Made by a program: the position numbers and the translations under genes. The notes beneath the pieces were generated by a model, which saw nothing but the letters and a program-made list of their open reading frames with translations, had not been told where the DNA came from and made no database searches. Shown here piece by piece: positions 39,911 to 51,539 of a stretch of DNA of 62,882 nucleotides; position 1 is the first letter of the stretch, and each line of letters starts with the position of its first letter. The stretch spans positions 1 through 62,882 of the forward strand of contig PACC02000080.1 in NCBI GenBank assembly GCA_002699695.2. Reading direction: 5' to 3'. Source of the stretch: Paracoccaceae bacterium (GTDB lineage: Bacteria; Pseudomonadota; Alphaproteobacteria; Rhodobacterales; Rhodobacteraceae).

Positions 39911-40795
39911 ATGACTAATATAATTGAATCAATAAACCAATTCTCTAAAAGATACGATGTATTATTTTGTGATATATGGGGTTGTATCCATAACGGAAAA
40001 TTTGCTCTACCCAATGCTTTAAATGCCTTATCTGATTTTAGGAAAAATGGTGGTTATGTTATGCTCTTAACAAATGCACCACGACCTAAAGCTGCTGTTA
40101 AAAAGCATCTCAAATCAATGGGTATTACAGAAGAGTTTTTTGATGACATCACCACCTCGGGAGATGCTGCTCAAGTAAGTATGCTCTCAGGAAAGGTAGG
40201 ATATAATATTTATCACTTGGGGCCAAAGCGAGACGAAAGTTTCTTTACTGATTTGCCTAAAGACATACACTTTGACCAAGAAATTATCCGAGTATCTCTA
40301 GAGAAATCAGAGGGAATTGTATGCACTGGTTTATTTGATGACACTCGTGAAACTCCTATGGATTATATTCATATCATTAACTATGCTATAAAGAAGGAAC
40401 TTAAATTATTATGTGTCAATCCAGACATATTTGTTGACGTGGGGCATCATAGGGTCTGGTGTGCTGGCGGCATAGCTAAAGCTTATTCTACAGCAGGTGG
40501 CAGAACTATATACTGCGGGAAACCTCACGAGGACATTTATAAACTGGCATATGCAAAACTTAAGAAATTTTTCCCTAGAAAAAAAGCTAAAATACTATGT
40601 GTGGGGGATGGAATAAATACGGACATCTTAGGCGGGTGTAATCAAAAGCTGGATACTCTTTTTATTTGTGGTGGCCTCTCTGGTGATGAAACAGGGGTTG
40701 CACAAGGCAACGAAAAACCTGATCCAAGAAAACTAAACGAATTCATCCGAGTAAATCACCTCAGCCCAACCGCTTCTATAGGTTTTTTGCGCTGA
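39911..40795 (+). CDS. HAD-superfamily hydrolase, class IIA (TIGR01459 type)
   Basis: A phosphatase-fold protein of about 294 residues. VLFCDIWGCIHNG near the start is motif I (D-x-W in this subfamily), LLTNAPRPKAAVKKHL motif II, CGKPHEDIYKLAY the later lysine, and CVGDGINTDILGG motif IV. Substrate unknown; relatives are annotated as sugar phosphatases of the NagD type. The track begins at a GTG at 39893; I prefer the ATG at 39911, though neither has a strong ribosome binding site. ribF follows 47 bp later. Confidence 0.87.
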   Translation: MTNIIESINQFSKRYDVLFCDIWGCIHNGKFALPNALNALSDFRKNGGYVMLLTNAPRPKAAVKKHLKSMGITEEFFDDITTSGDAAQVSMLSGKVGYNIYHLGPKRDESFFTDLPKDIHFDQEIIRVSLEKSEGIVCTGLFDDTRETPMDYIHIINYAIKKELKLLCVNPDIFVDVGHHRVWCAGGIAKAYSTAGGRTIYCGKPHEDIYKLAYAKLKKFFPRKKAKILCVGDGINTDILGGCNQKLDTLFICGGLSGDETGVAQGNEKPDPRKLNEFIRVNHLSPTASIGFLR

Positions 40796-40842
40796 AAAGC
40801 CCATGAGTAAAAGATAATGCTGCTATAACAAATGAAGTACTT

Positions 40843-41790
40843 ATGAAAATTATACGAGACATAAATGAAGCAAAGGCCTTTACGAAAAAATCTTTGGTAG
40901 TCATTGGAAACTTTGACGGATTACATTTGGGTCATAGAAAAATAATTACTGAAGCTCAGAAATTGGCCTATCCAAATAAAATGGGGGTAATTACTTTTGA
41001 ACCACATCCTAGGGATTATTTCCTCAAAAATAGTAAACCCTTCAAACTGACAACAACAGAAAAAAAATATGCTCTTCTTGGAGAATTGGGCGTGGATTTC
41101 GTTATCGAATTGAAATTCGACCAGCACTTAGAATGCTGTACACCTGAAAAATTCGTATCAATAATACTTGCTAAGAATTTGGAAATTAGGAGCGTAATGG
41201 TAGGACAGGATTTTCGCTTTGGCTATAAGCGAAGTGGTGACTTTAGAAAATTAAAAGAACTAAGCAGAGAGCATGGGATTAATGCCTTTGCTATCGAACT
41301 CGATAACTTTAGGAAAAATACTATTTCCTCTACCCGAATCAGAAAAGCCCTAGAACATGGAGAAATCAGAGAGGCTAAAAATATGTTAGGTTATTGGCCT
41401 CAAATTTACGGGGAAGTAATTCGTGGTGATCAGAGGGGCCGTGAATTAGGTTTTCCCACAGTAAATATTGAACTTAAAGAAATTCTAATACCACGATGCG
41501 GGGTTTATTCTTGTATGATTGAGGTTTTATCAGGTAGATTTGCGAACTTATATAAAGGTGCTGCATCAATTGGCAAAAAGCCCACATTTGGCACTAATGA
41601 GATAAACCTTGAAGTACATATATTTGAATTTGCACATGAAATCTATGGATCTAAAGTGGCTGTTTCATTGGTAAACTTTCAGAGATCTGAAGAGAAGTTT
41701 GGAAGCCTTGAAAGCCTAGTAAAACAAATGCAACTTGATTGTGAACAAGCAAGATTGCATTTATCTTCATTTAACTTGAGTAAATCATGA
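40843..41790 (+). CDS. ribF: Bifunctional riboflavin kinase / FAD synthetase
   Basis: Makes FMN and then FAD from riboflavin. 315 residues: the N-terminal nucleotidyltransferase domain carries VIGNFDGLHLGHRKI and SSTRIRKALEHGEI; the C-terminal kinase domain begins near residue 185 with GDQRGRELGFPTVNI. It overlaps the ycgN gene by 4 bp (ATGA). FAD is needed by several neighbours, but that is not evidence of a functional link. Confidence 0.95.
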   Translation: MKIIRDINEAKAFTKKSLVVIGNFDGLHLGHRKIITEAQKLAYPNKMGVITFEPHPRDYFLKNSKPFKLTTTEKKYALLGELGVDFVIELKFDQHLECCTPEKFVSIILAKNLEIRSVMVGQDFRFGYKRSGDFRKLKELSREHGINAFAIELDNFRKNTISSTRIRKALEHGEIREAKNMLGYWPQIYGEVIRGDQRGRELGFPTVNIELKEILIPRCGVYSCMIEVLSGRFANLYKGAASIGKKPTFGTNEINLEVHIFEFAHEIYGSKVAVSLVNFQRSEEKFGSLESLVKQMQLDCEQARLHLSSFNLSKS

Positions 41791-42224
41791 GAAAAAACTT
41801 TTGGAAAAAGATACCACTAAAAAGATTAACCAAAGAAGAGTGGGAAGCAATCTGCGATGGTTGTGGCAAATGTTGTTTGATTAAGGTACAAAATGACACC
41901 CAATCAATTCCATTTTATACTAGCCTGGCTTGTCAATTTCTGAATACAAAAAATTGTAAATGCAAAGTCTATACTTTCAGAGACAAAAAAAAGCGTGACT
42001 GCCTTATTTTGACTCCCGATAATCTTGAACAAGTGATGAAATGGTTGCCAAATTCATGTGCTTATCGTCTCGTAAAGGAAAATAAAGATTTGCCTAGCTG
42101 GCATCACCTTAATAGTAAAGATCGCAATAGTGTCCATAGAACTGGAAACTCAATCCAAAATTTGGCTATAAACGAAATGTTTGTGGCAGAAGAGGATTAT
42201 GAAAATTTTATTGCTGAAAGCTAG
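41787..42224 (+). CDS. YcgN/YkgJ family cysteine cluster protein (UPF0260)
   Basis: 145 residues with a cysteine cluster: CDGCGKCCL (about 24-32), then CQFLNTKNCKCKVY, CLIL and CAYRL. The spacing suits a metal or iron-sulfur site. It matches the UPF0260 group (Escherichia coli YcgN), which has no assigned function. Translationally coupled to ribF. Confidence 0.87.
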   Translation: MRKNFWKKIPLKRLTKEEWEAICDGCGKCCLIKVQNDTQSIPFYTSLACQFLNTKNCKCKVYTFRDKKKRDCLILTPDNLEQVMKWLPNSCAYRLVKENKDLPSWHHLNSKDRNSVHRTGNSIQNLAINEMFVAEEDYENFIAES

Positions 42225-42312
42225 GCTTATTTTTTCGATATAACTTGCTATCAAGGCGCACCTTTAGCTATGATGTTGAAAGTCAAAGCTATCCAAAATC
42301 AGGGGAATATAG

Positions 42313-43353
42313 ATGAGTGAAGTAGTCCAACCTAAACTTATTTCAGGTAATTCTAATATTACCCTATCTAAAGGTATAGCGAGCTGGGCAAGTTCACTCA
42401 GCAGAACACAAATAGACCTAGTAAAAGGTCGTGTAGAACAATTTAACGACCAGGAAATTTTTGTTGAAGTGTATGAAAATGTGAGAAATGAAGACATGTT
42501 TGTAATACAATCTACGTCAAATCCAGCAAATGATAATCTCATGGAACTTTTAATAATCACTGATGCGCTAAGAAGATCTAGTGCAAAAAGAATAACTGCT
42601 GTAATTCCATATTTTGGCTACGCTAGACAAGATAGACGAACTAAGGCAAGGACCCCTATAACAGCCAAACTAATCGCCAACTTATTGACAGGCGCCGGGA
42701 TAGAACGCGTGCTAACGCTAGATTTACATTCGACACAAATACAAGGTTTTTTTGATATTCCAGTCGATAATCTATATGCCTCCCCAATCTTTGCATTAGA
42801 TATATTCCACAATTTTAGTGATCCAGATATGATTACTGTAATATCACCAGATGTGGGCGGAGTTGCAAGAGCACGAGGCCTGGCAGAAAGAATAAATGCA
42901 GAGTTAGCAGTAGTAGACAAAAGACGAAACCAACCAGGGGAAATAGCTGCAATGCACGTCATTGGAGAAGTAAAGAATAAAATTTGCTTAATTGTAGATG
43001 ATATTTGTGACACAGCTGGGACCCTAGTTAAAGCAGCAGACCTACTTATAGAAAAAGGAGCTAGTCAAGTGCATGCTTATATCTCTCATGGGGTGTTCTC
43101 AGATCCTGCAATAAAGAGAATTGAAAGTTCGAGTCTAAGCTCTCTTGTTGTTTGTGATTCAATAAGCGCAATTTCTAAAATCAAGGATAGTAAAAAAATA
43201 AGACTAATACCGACAGCACCCTTATTTGCGCAAGCCGTCTTAAATATAGCTCATGGGAATTCAGTTTCTTCGCTATTTGATAGCGAAAGATTGAGTCCCA
43301 TTTATAAACCGTATTACCCTAAATATCATCATGATAGAAAAAAGAAGGCATAA
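42313..43353 (+). CDS. prs: Ribose-phosphate pyrophosphokinase
   Basis: Makes PRPP from ribose 5-phosphate and ATP for purines, pyrimidines, histidine and tryptophan. FNDQEIFVEVYENVRNEDMF and YARQDRRTKARTPI bind ATP, LDLHSTQIQGFF is typical, and IVDDICDTAGTL is the PRPP loop. At 346 residues it is longer than the usual 310-316: about 24 residues follow the normal SVSSLF end, closing with a basic HHDRKKKA. It is convergent with the MFS gene, whose stop is one base away. Confidence 0.94.
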   Translation: MSEVVQPKLISGNSNITLSKGIASWASSLSRTQIDLVKGRVEQFNDQEIFVEVYENVRNEDMFVIQSTSNPANDNLMELLIITDALRRSSAKRITAVIPYFGYARQDRRTKARTPITAKLIANLLTGAGIERVLTLDLHSTQIQGFFDIPVDNLYASPIFALDIFHNFSDPDMITVISPDVGGVARARGLAERINAELAVVDKRRNQPGEIAAMHVIGEVKNKICLIVDDICDTAGTLVKAADLLIEKGASQVHAYISHGVFSDPAIKRIESSSLSSLVVCDSISAISKIKDSKKIRLIPTAPLFAQAVLNIAHGNSVSSLFDSERLSPIYKPYYPKYHHDRKKKA

Positions 43354-43354
43354 G

Positions 43355-44596
43355 TTATATTAATTTCTCTCTCAATTCAGGATCCTTTTCTAGGGATTTC
43401 ATTGATTTTAATAAAGGATAAATGATTGCCAATAGTAATATGGCAGCAAATAAAAATGGCACCCCTGGAATATAAAGACTTCCTTCATCAATTGTTCCAA
43501 GCTTGAATAATAATGTCATCACCAGTGGACTAATTACAGAAGTAATAGCATTGATGCTAGAAAGTATCCCTTGTAACAAGCCTTGCTTAGTGTCTGAGAC
43601 TTGATTAGAAACAAAACTATCAAGAGTGGGGTTCATCAATTCTGACATTACCGCTATAGGAATTAATGCAAAAACCATCCAGGCTGCATTGGCAAAGCCA
43701 AATCCAGTCAAAGCAATAGCACCTATAACTAAAGAGAAAAAAACCACTTTTTTAGGCCCTAAATGACTAACAAACCTCATGCGAATTACAAAGCCTTGTA
43801 CAAAAGCCACACCTAGTCCATAGCAAGCTAAAGATACCCCTATTAACCCAGGACCCCAGTTAAAAACCTCCTTACTCCAAAAGCTCCAAATTGCTGGGTA
43901 CACCCAATGAGCAAGACTTATAACGAAAAAACACAAAAACATTATTCTTAAATCCCGAAAGAGAAAGGCCTTCCTTAATGAAGCGAAAGGGTTCAAGTCC
44001 CTGAATCGAAATTCTCTTCTTTTTCTAGTATCAAGGGATTCGGGCAAATAAAGGAAGCAAAGAAAAAAAGTAAGAAAAGATAGCCCCGCAGAGAAAAAAA
44101 ATGGTAGACGAAAATCTATCTCACCTAGCATGCCGCCCATGAAAGGCCCAAGGACAAAGCCTACCCCAAATGCCGCTCCAACAAGACCAAAATTTTTGGC
44201 TTTATTTTCTGAGGTAGATATATCTGCTAAGTAAGCAAAGGCAGTTGGTACCGTTCCACCCGCTATACCACCAACCATTCTTCCGATGACAAAAATCCAA
44301 AGCACAGAAGCAAAACCTAAGATAAGATAATCCAAAGCCATTAAAGCCAGTGCTGCTAGAATGACAGGTCTACGACCAAACGCATCAGACAAATTACCTA
44401 TGATTGGAGAAAATAAAAATTGCATCAGGGCATATGAGGCATATAAGATCCCACCCCATACTGCCGCATCAGATATTGTCAGTTTACCCACTAAACGAAG
44501 AATATCAGGCATTATCGGAAAAATGATCATTAGACCGCTGATATCCAAAACAACTGTAACGAAAATAAAAAAAACTGCTCTGTTAGCTCCAAACAC
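43355..44596 (-). CDS. Major facilitator transporter, TCR/Tet-like
   Basis: A 413-residue, 12-helix inner-membrane carrier. GNLSDAFGRRPVIL between helices 2 and 3 is the MFS motif A, and GAAFGVGFVLGPFMGGML is the motif C expected of drug/H+ antiporters. It resembles TetA-type exporters (annotated as multidrug or tetracycline), but many alphaproteobacterial members have no resistance role. The start is GTG, one base after the atpC stop, so it appears to ride on the atp operon. Confidence 0.88.
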   Translation of the reverse strand: MFGANRAVFFIFVTVVLDISGLMIIFPIMPDILRLVGKLTISDAAVWGGILYASYALMQFLFSPIIGNLSDAFGRRPVILAALALMALDYLILGFASVLWIFVIGRMVGGIAGGTVPTAFAYLADISTSENKAKNFGLVGAAFGVGFVLGPFMGGMLGEIDFRLPFFFSAGLSFLTFFLCFLYLPESLDTRKRREFRFRDLNPFASLRKAFLFRDLRIMFLCFFVISLAHWVYPAIWSFWSKEVFNWGPGLIGVSLACYGLGVAFVQGFVIRMRFVSHLGPKKVVFFSLVIGAIALTGFGFANAAWMVFALIPIAVMSELMNPTLDSFVSNQVSDTKQGLLQGILSSINAITSVISPLVMTLLFKLGTIDEGSLYIPGVPFLFAAILLLAIIYPLLKSMKSLEKDPELREKLI

Positions 44597-44597
44597 G

Positions 44598-44999
44598 CTA
44601 CTTTTGCAACTGATCTTTAATGGATTTTAAATCATTCAATTTTTTGGCTAGAACACATTTTTGAAGTTCTGAAGCATGTTCCAATGCCTGCTCTGTCTTT
44701 TGTATTAAGTCCATTATTATTTCAACAGAAACATCTGATTCCAGAGCGGCCTTTTCAGCAAGTAAAATCACCTCTTTTTGAGAAATTTCCACGAATCCCC
44801 CAGCCAAGAAATAAGTTTCTGACTTACCAGATTCTTGGACTTTTAGATATCCCGGTCTTATAGCTGTCGCGAGAGCTGAATGGTTGGCAAGAATGGTCAT
44901 ATCACCTTCCACTCCAGGGATACACACGGATTCAACCTCTCTTGAAACTAAGACCTTTTCCGGGGTAACCAATTCAAAATTAAATCTATCTTCACTCAT
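44598..44999 (-). CDS. atpC: ATP synthase F1 epsilon subunit
   Basis: Part of the central rotor stalk; regulates ATP hydrolysis. 133 residues: FELVTPEKVLVSREVESVCIPGVEGDMTIL is the usual N-terminal beta barrel, followed by the C-terminal helical hairpin. It lies 10 bp after atpD. Confidence 0.95.
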   Translation of the reverse strand: MSEDRFNFELVTPEKVLVSREVESVCIPGVEGDMTILANHSALATAIRPGYLKVQESGKSETYFLAGGFVEISQKEVILLAEKAALESDVSVEIIMDLIQKTEQALEHASELQKCVLAKKLNDLKSIKDQLQK

Positions 45000-45009
45000 G
45001 ATGAAATTG

Positions 45010-46452
<1,443 letters not shown>

Positions 46453-47337
46453 CTAAAGTGCTTCCGCACCGGAAATAATTTCTATCAATTCGTTTGTAAT
46501 TGCTGCTTGTCTAGATCTATTAAACTGGATGGTCAGTTTATCTATCATTTCACCAGCGTTCCTGGTCGCATTATCCATAGCTGACATTCTTGCGCCTTGT
46601 TCTGACGCACCATTTTCTAACAAAGCTGTAAAAATCTTGGCCGTAATTGCCTTAGGTAAAAGATCTTCCATTATCTCCTGTTCATCAGGCTCATAAAAAT
46701 AGCTCAATTCCTCCACCTCACCGTCAGTATCAGTTTCAGTCTTTCTTTCAACCGGTATTAACTGCTGACATTTGGGCACTTGTGAGATCACTGACTCAAA
46801 TTGATTGTAGAAAATAATCGCAACATCAAAATCTCGTTTAGCAAATTTCTCCAAGATCTTTCCTGAGATTATAGAAGCTTCTTCATAGGTCATCTTCTTG
46901 ATTTGTGAAAGATCTACATGGTCTATCATTGAATCACCAAACTCTCGTTTTAATTGCTCTCGACCCTTCTTACCTATAGTCAGTATTTCTATACTTTTAC
47001 CATCTGATAGCAAATTAGATATATGACTCTTGGCTAACCTAACTATGGAAGAATTAAAAGCTCCACAAAGACCCCTTTCAGAAGTTGCAACAATGACAAG
47101 ATATTTTTCACTTTTACCAGCTCCAATCAATAATGGTGATCCTGTTGTTGTATCCAAATTCGAACTAGTAAGTTTATCCAACACTTTTGTCATCCGGCTA
47201 GCATAAGGTCGGGCTTCTTCTGCTGCCTCTTGTGCTTTACGAAGTTTAGCTGCGGCTACCATCTGCATTGCCTTAGTTATCTTCCGCGTAGATTTAACAC
47301 TTTCTATTCGGATTTTAAGATCTTTAAGATTAGGCAT
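46453..47337 (-). CDS. atpG: ATP synthase F1 gamma subunit
   Basis: Rotating central shaft. 294 residues with the N-terminal helix MPNLKDLKIRIESVKSTRKITKAMQMVAAAKL, TSERGLCGAFN in the middle and MSAMDNATRNAGEMI near the C-terminal helix. Between atpA and atpD as expected. Confidence 0.97.
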   Translation of the reverse strand: MPNLKDLKIRIESVKSTRKITKAMQMVAAAKLRKAQEAAEEARPYASRMTKVLDKLTSSNLDTTTGSPLLIGAGKSEKYLVIVATSERGLCGAFNSSIVRLAKSHISNLLSDGKSIEILTIGKKGREQLKREFGDSMIDHVDLSQIKKMTYEEASIISGKILEKFAKRDFDVAIIFYNQFESVISQVPKCQQLIPVERKTETDTDGEVEELSYFYEPDEQEIMEDLLPKAITAKIFTALLENGASEQGARMSAMDNATRNAGEMIDKLTIQFNRSRQAAITNELIEIISGAEAL

Positions 47338-47371
47338 ATTTAAATCTCCAAATGAGAAACCTTACTCCCGT

Positions 47372-48910
47372 TTAGGAGAATTTATTCTTGAAACCCTCAA
47401 TTGAGTCCTTGATAGAAGTCTCTAGCTCACCATCAACTTTTCGATCATTATTAGTAAGGTCTGAAAGTAGATCCCGGCAATCGCTTCGGAGATGATCAAC
47501 CAAACCCTTCTCAAATCGAGTGACATCACTTACATCTATGTCATCTAAATAACCCGCCGTACCTGAATAAATTACAACTACTTGCTCTGCACTGGTAAGT
47601 GGAGAATATTGCGCCTGCTTTAACACTTCGGTTAACCTAGCGCCCCTATTGAGCAGGGCTTGAGTTGATACATCAAGATCAGAACCAAATTGAGCAAAAG
47701 CCGCCATTTCTCGATACTGTGCTAATTCTAACTTAATAGAGCCTGCCACGGACTTCATAGCCTTTGTTTGAGCTGAAGAACCTACTCTAGAAACTGATAA
47801 TCCAGTGTTAACAGCCGGTCTAATTCCTTGGTAAAACAATTCTGTTTCCAAAAATATCTGGCCATCCGTAATAGAAATAACATTAGTAGGGATAAATGCT
47901 GAAGCATCCCCTCCTTGGGTTTCAATTATCGGAAGAGCTGTCAAAGAACCAGCACCATGATCCTCGTTTAGCTTTGCAGAACGCTCTAATAGCCTTGAGT
48001 GCAAATAAAAAACATCCCCAGGATAAGCTTCCCGGCCTGGTGGGCGTCTTAATAGTAAAGACATTTGCCGATAAGCCACAGCTTGCTTTGACAAGTCATC
48101 GTATATAATTAATGCGTGACGACCGTTATCTCTAAAATGTTCTGCCATTGATGTCGCTGAATATGGAGCTAAAAACTGCATCGGCGCCGGGTCAGAGGCT
48201 GTTGCTGCCACAACAATTGTATACTCTAAAGCACCACTTTCTTCTAATTTTTTAACAAGCTGTGCTACCGTTGATCTTTTTTGTCCTATAGCTACATACA
48301 CGCAGTATAATTTCTTACTCTCATCTTTTCCGGCTGCCTCATTATAAGATTTTTGGTTTAGAATAGCATCCAACGCAACTGCCGTTTTTCCTGTTTGCCG
48401 GTCACCGATAATTAATTCCCTTTGGCCTCTGCCTATTGGAATCAAAGAATCTACTGACTTTAGTCCTGTTGCCATTGGTTCATGAACTGACTTTCGTGGT
48501 ATAATTCCAGGGGCTTTAACGTCAGCAACCGATCTTTTTGCCGTCTTTATAGGACCTTTCCCATCTAGAGGATTTCCTAAACCGTCTACCACTCTACCCA
48601 AAAGTTCGTCTCCGACTGGGACATCGACTATAGCTTCAGTCCTTTTGACCAGATCGCCTTCTTTTATATCTCTATCAGAACCGAAAATAACAACCCCAAC
48701 ATTGTCTATCTCGAGATTAAGAGCCATACCTCTTATGTTTCCTGGAAATTCTACCATTTCTCCAGCTTGCACATTTTCCAGGCCAAAAACCCTAGCTATG
48801 CCATCTCCCACAGACAATACTCTGCCTACCTCAGCAACTTCAGTTTCTTTTCCGAAATTTTTAATTTGTTCCTTCAATATTGACGAAATTTCTGCTGCCT
48901 GGATGCTCAT
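47372..48910 (-). CDS. atpA: ATP synthase F1 alpha subunit
   Basis: Non-catalytic nucleotide-binding subunit of the F1 head. 512 residues with Walker [36 protein letters not shown], and the C-terminal helical domain. The first codon overlaps the atpH stop (TAATG). Confidence 0.98.
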   Translation of the reverse strand: MSIQAAEISSILKEQIKNFGKETEVAEVGRVLSVGDGIARVFGLENVQAGEMVEFPGNIRGMALNLEIDNVGVVIFGSDRDIKEGDLVKRTEAIVDVPVGDELLGRVVDGLGNPLDGKGPIKTAKRSVADVKAPGIIPRKSVHEPMATGLKSVDSLIPIGRGQRELIIGDRQTGKTAVALDAILNQKSYNEAAGKDESKKLYCVYVAIGQKRSTVAQLVKKLEESGALEYTIVVAATASDPAPMQFLAPYSATSMAEHFRDNGRHALIIYDDLSKQAVAYRQMSLLLRRPPGREAYPGDVFYLHSRLLERSAKLNEDHGAGSLTALPIIETQGGDASAFIPTNVISITDGQIFLETELFYQGIRPAVNTGLSVSRVGSSAQTKAMKSVAGSIKLELAQYREMAAFAQFGSDLDVSTQALLNRGARLTEVLKQAQYSPLTSAEQVVVIYSGTAGYLDDIDVSDVTRFEKGLVDHLRSDCRDLLSDLTNNDRKVDGELETSIKDSIEGFKNKFS

Positions 48911-49470
48911 TATCCAACCTCTTTCAAATTATTTCTAAGTTTAATCATTTTTGCTCTTATCGATGTATCTATCATCTTCGATCCTATCTTTACGACCAGG
49001 CCTCCCAGAAGTCCTGGATCACAGTTTGATTTAATAACTACTTTCCTGTCAATATTGGCACTGATAGTATTCTTGATTTTTTTCTGTAATGCATCAGTCA
49101 ACTCCGATGTGCTGGAAACCTCAACTATTATCTCATTTCTATGGTTTCTACAAAGTCCTTTGAAGTGTGCTATCATTTCCTTCAAAGCAAATAATCTCCT
49201 CTTAGACGCCATTAATAGTACCGTACTAGCAACATCTTCTGACAAACCTAGCCTTTCCCCAATACTCCGCATGACATTTATTTGTATATCCCCAGAATAG
49301 AGAGGGGATTTTATGAAATCTGACAAATTTTCGACGTTATTAACTAGCTCTAACAGCTTATCCAGATCCTTCTCATGCTGTTCAATAGATTTGGTTTCTT
49401 TGCCCAAATGGAACAAAGCATTTGCATATCTGAACGCAGCGTCCATCGTTAAGGAAGAATCTGTACCCAA
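48910..49470 (-). CDS. atpH: ATP synthase F1 delta subunit
   Basis: Peripheral stalk subunit linking F1 to the b subunits. [13 protein letters not shown] near the start and the C-terminal [21 protein letters not shown] are typical of delta/OSCP. The track starts at a GTG (49488). I prefer the TTG at 49470, which lies 8 bases after AGGAG and puts RYA at about residue 14, as in relatives; an ATG lies eight codons further in. First gene of atpHAGDC; the F0 genes are elsewhere, as usual in Alphaproteobacteria. Confidence 0.93.
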   Translation of the reverse strand: MGTDSSLTMDAAFRYANALFHLGKETKSIEQHEKDLDKLLELVNNVENLSDFIKSPLYSGDIQINVMRSIGERLGLSEDVASTVLLMASKRRLFALKEMIAHFKGLCRNHRNEIIVEVSSTSELTDALQKKIKNTISANIDRKVVIKSNCDPGLLGGLVVKIGSKMIDTSIRAKMIKLRNNLKEVG

Positions 49471-49498
49471 CTTAATCTCTCCTACCACTAGTCAGATA

Positions 49499-49527
49499 AA
49501 TCTAATTACTCATAATCGGCTAGTCAA
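49499..49527 (-). promoter_or_regulatory. Putative promoter of atpHAGDC
   Basis: TTGACT (49527-49522) and TAGATT (49504-49499), 17 bp apart, would start transcription near 49492, about 22 bases before the proposed atpH start. A second candidate (TTGCAT, 17 bp, TATCAC) lies further upstream. Confidence 0.4.
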
Positions 49528-49656
49528 TAAAAGACTGGCCAGGCCACAACGACGTGATATCAGAGCGATAACCTCCATGCAAGTGCAGTATTTAAAGAAA
49601 CGCGATTATTTTCCGCATGTTAGAAAAACCAACCTATCTACCTGTGATCAAAAGTC

Positions 49657-50454
49657 TTATTCTATTTTTTTATTATCACACCGAATCTGATCATTGGGTA
49701 ATGGTTTTGGTTTAGGATCAATTAATCCATCAATAAGACCAAGAGGACCCTTTATTGAATCGCTTATTTTAATAGTAGTCGGTGCATGAATTTGTTTTTT
49801 TGCCAACATAATTATCACTCCTCCCATTACCTTAGTTCCATATTTCTTACCAATCCTCTCTAGCAATGGAGAAGCCTTTAAAAAAAAATTTCTCGAAGAA
49901 GGAGGGGTAAAGAGGGCGGCTTGAGAAACAATGATTTGAAATTTATTTGCACTTAGCAATCGAGTTAGCTGTGACCAACTATACGGTCTCCCATGACCAA
50001 AGGGTGTCAAATCAGATCTCGCCCAAAAGCCAGTCCTATTAGAGACTGCCACCAGCAAATAACCTTCCGGGACTAATACTCGCCATGCCTCTTCGAGAAG
50101 TTCATTAGGGTTTTCACAAGTTTCCAAACCATGAACCATCATGACAATATTGGCTGTTTCAGACTCTAAAGGCCATTGAGACTGCTCTATCAACATTGTC
50201 CTATTGGCGACATTTTCTGGCCATCTGACTGCACCTTGCTTCTCACCCATCAAACACATCGATTGTGATAAAGGTCGGATTAAGCTTCTCATATAGGGTA
50301 TTGAATAACCGTAACCAACTAATACTTCTCTTTCTGCGTTATGGACGATAAAATTATCCATTCCTTTTATCGAATCGTCGATAAACCGGCTAGTGATAGA
50401 ACCTAGCTCTGTTTTTGAGTAGAACGTCTGAATATCTGAGAAAACTAAATGCAC
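49657..50454 (-). CDS. Class I SAM-dependent methyltransferase
   Basis: 265 residues, GTG start. The opening MHLVFSDIQTFYSKTELG matches the alphaproteobacterial family found beside gloB. The methyltransferase core shows VLVGYGYSIPYM as a degenerate SAM-binding motif I, ANIVMMVHGLETCENPNELLEEAWRVLVPEGYLLVAV as motifs III-IV, and GRPYSWSQL after it. Substrate unknown. It is divergent from gloB and lies upstream of the atp operon. Confidence 0.85.
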   Translation of the reverse strand: MHLVFSDIQTFYSKTELGSITSRFIDDSIKGMDNFIVHNAEREVLVGYGYSIPYMRSLIRPLSQSMCLMGEKQGAVRWPENVANRTMLIEQSQWPLESETANIVMMVHGLETCENPNELLEEAWRVLVPEGYLLVAVSNRTGFWARSDLTPFGHGRPYSWSQLTRLLSANKFQIIVSQAALFTPPSSRNFFLKASPLLERIGKKYGTKVMGGVIIMLAKKQIHAPTTIKISDSIKGPLGLIDGLIDPKPKPLPNDQIRCDNKKIE

Positions 50455-50563
50455 CTCGACCCCATTTCGAATTTATTCAAACCATATTAACTGTTTGGCT
50501 TTATCCCATAACAAGTTACATTAATAACCATCAAATTAATACTTATTCTGAAGGAAAAATAAA

Positions 50564-51331
50564 GTGACAATAGAGATCGTAATAGTACCTTGTCTTGAAG
50601 ACAATTATGCCTACCTCATTCACAACCCAGCCCAAAAAAAAACCTGTCTCATAGATGTCCCTGAAGCAAAACCCATCATCAAAGTTTTAGAAAAAAGGGC
50701 CTGGAATTTGGAAAAGATAGTCCTAACCCACCATCATTCTGATCATGTCGCAGGTTTAGGAGAACTCCTTAGATCATATCAGGCTAGCGTTTATGGCGCA
50801 ATTGCAGATGCAAATAGGTTACCAGTCTTGGATACAGAACTAAAAGAAAACGACAAATTTTACCTAGGTAATATAGAATTCTTGGTGATGGAGGTATACG
50901 GGCACACTATTGGACACATAGCGTTATACTCTAAAGAACTATCCGCTGTTTTTTCGGGAGATTCCTTAATGACACTTGGATGCGGGCGACTTTTTGAAGG
51001 TAGTCCCGAAATTATGTGGGATACATTGCAAAAATTTTGCCTACTTCCACCTCAAACTAAAATTTATAGTGGACATGAATACAGTGAAAAAAATGCCCAA
51101 TTTGCTCTCTCTATAGATCCCAACAATAAAAAACTCCAAGAAAGAGCTTCCCTGATCAGAGAATTAAGGTCAAATGGGTTTCCTACAGTTCCTAGTACAA
51201 TTGAATCAGAGTTAGACACCAATCCCTTTGTGAGATCAGGAAATCATAATTTAAAAAGACTTTTGGGAATGAGTCAGCAAAAAAATTCCAATGTTCTGGC
51301 CGAATTGAGACGCAGGAGAGACGTTTTTTGA
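50564..51331 (+). CDS. gloB: Hydroxyacylglutathione hydrolase (glyoxalase II)
   Basis: Hydrolyses S-lactoylglutathione to lactate and glutathione, the second step of methylglyoxal detoxification. A metallo-beta-lactamase-fold enzyme of 255 residues with the metal motif THHHSDH near 53-59, GHTIGHIALY, FSGDSLMTLGCGRLFEG and SGHEYSEKNAQFAL. The start is GTG after GAAGGAAAAAT. A 332-bp gap follows before clpA. Confidence 0.94.
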   Translation: MTIEIVIVPCLEDNYAYLIHNPAQKKTCLIDVPEAKPIIKVLEKRAWNLEKIVLTHHHSDHVAGLGELLRSYQASVYGAIADANRLPVLDTELKENDKFYLGNIEFLVMEVYGHTIGHIALYSKELSAVFSGDSLMTLGCGRLFEGSPEIMWDTLQKFCLLPPQTKIYSGHEYSEKNAQFALSIDPNNKKLQERASLIRELRSNGFPTVPSTIESELDTNPFVRSGNHNLKRLLGMSQQKNSNVLAELRRRRDVF

Positions 51332-51487
51332 TCGGCAAACCTTACTGAAATAAAAAATTCTATAATAATTGATGAATTTGATAGATTTTTATTAGAAAAG
51401 CTTTTCATTTGGCATCCTTTCTGCAGAGGAATTTTACTCCCCTGGGCTCAGAAATTGAGGCTTTTCAAATAAAAGATGTTGACGAAG

Positions 51488-51516
51488 TTGACAGTTAACA
51501 AAGTCTTTACTTGATT
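51488..51516 (+). promoter_or_regulatory. Putative promoter upstream of clpA
   Basis: TTGACA (51488-51493), 17 bp, TTGATT (51511-51516). The -35 is perfect; the -10 is poor. A start near 51523 would give a transcript covering the micro-ORF and clpA. Confidence 0.3.
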
Positions 51517-51539
51517 ACTAAGCGCAAAGGACATAAAAA

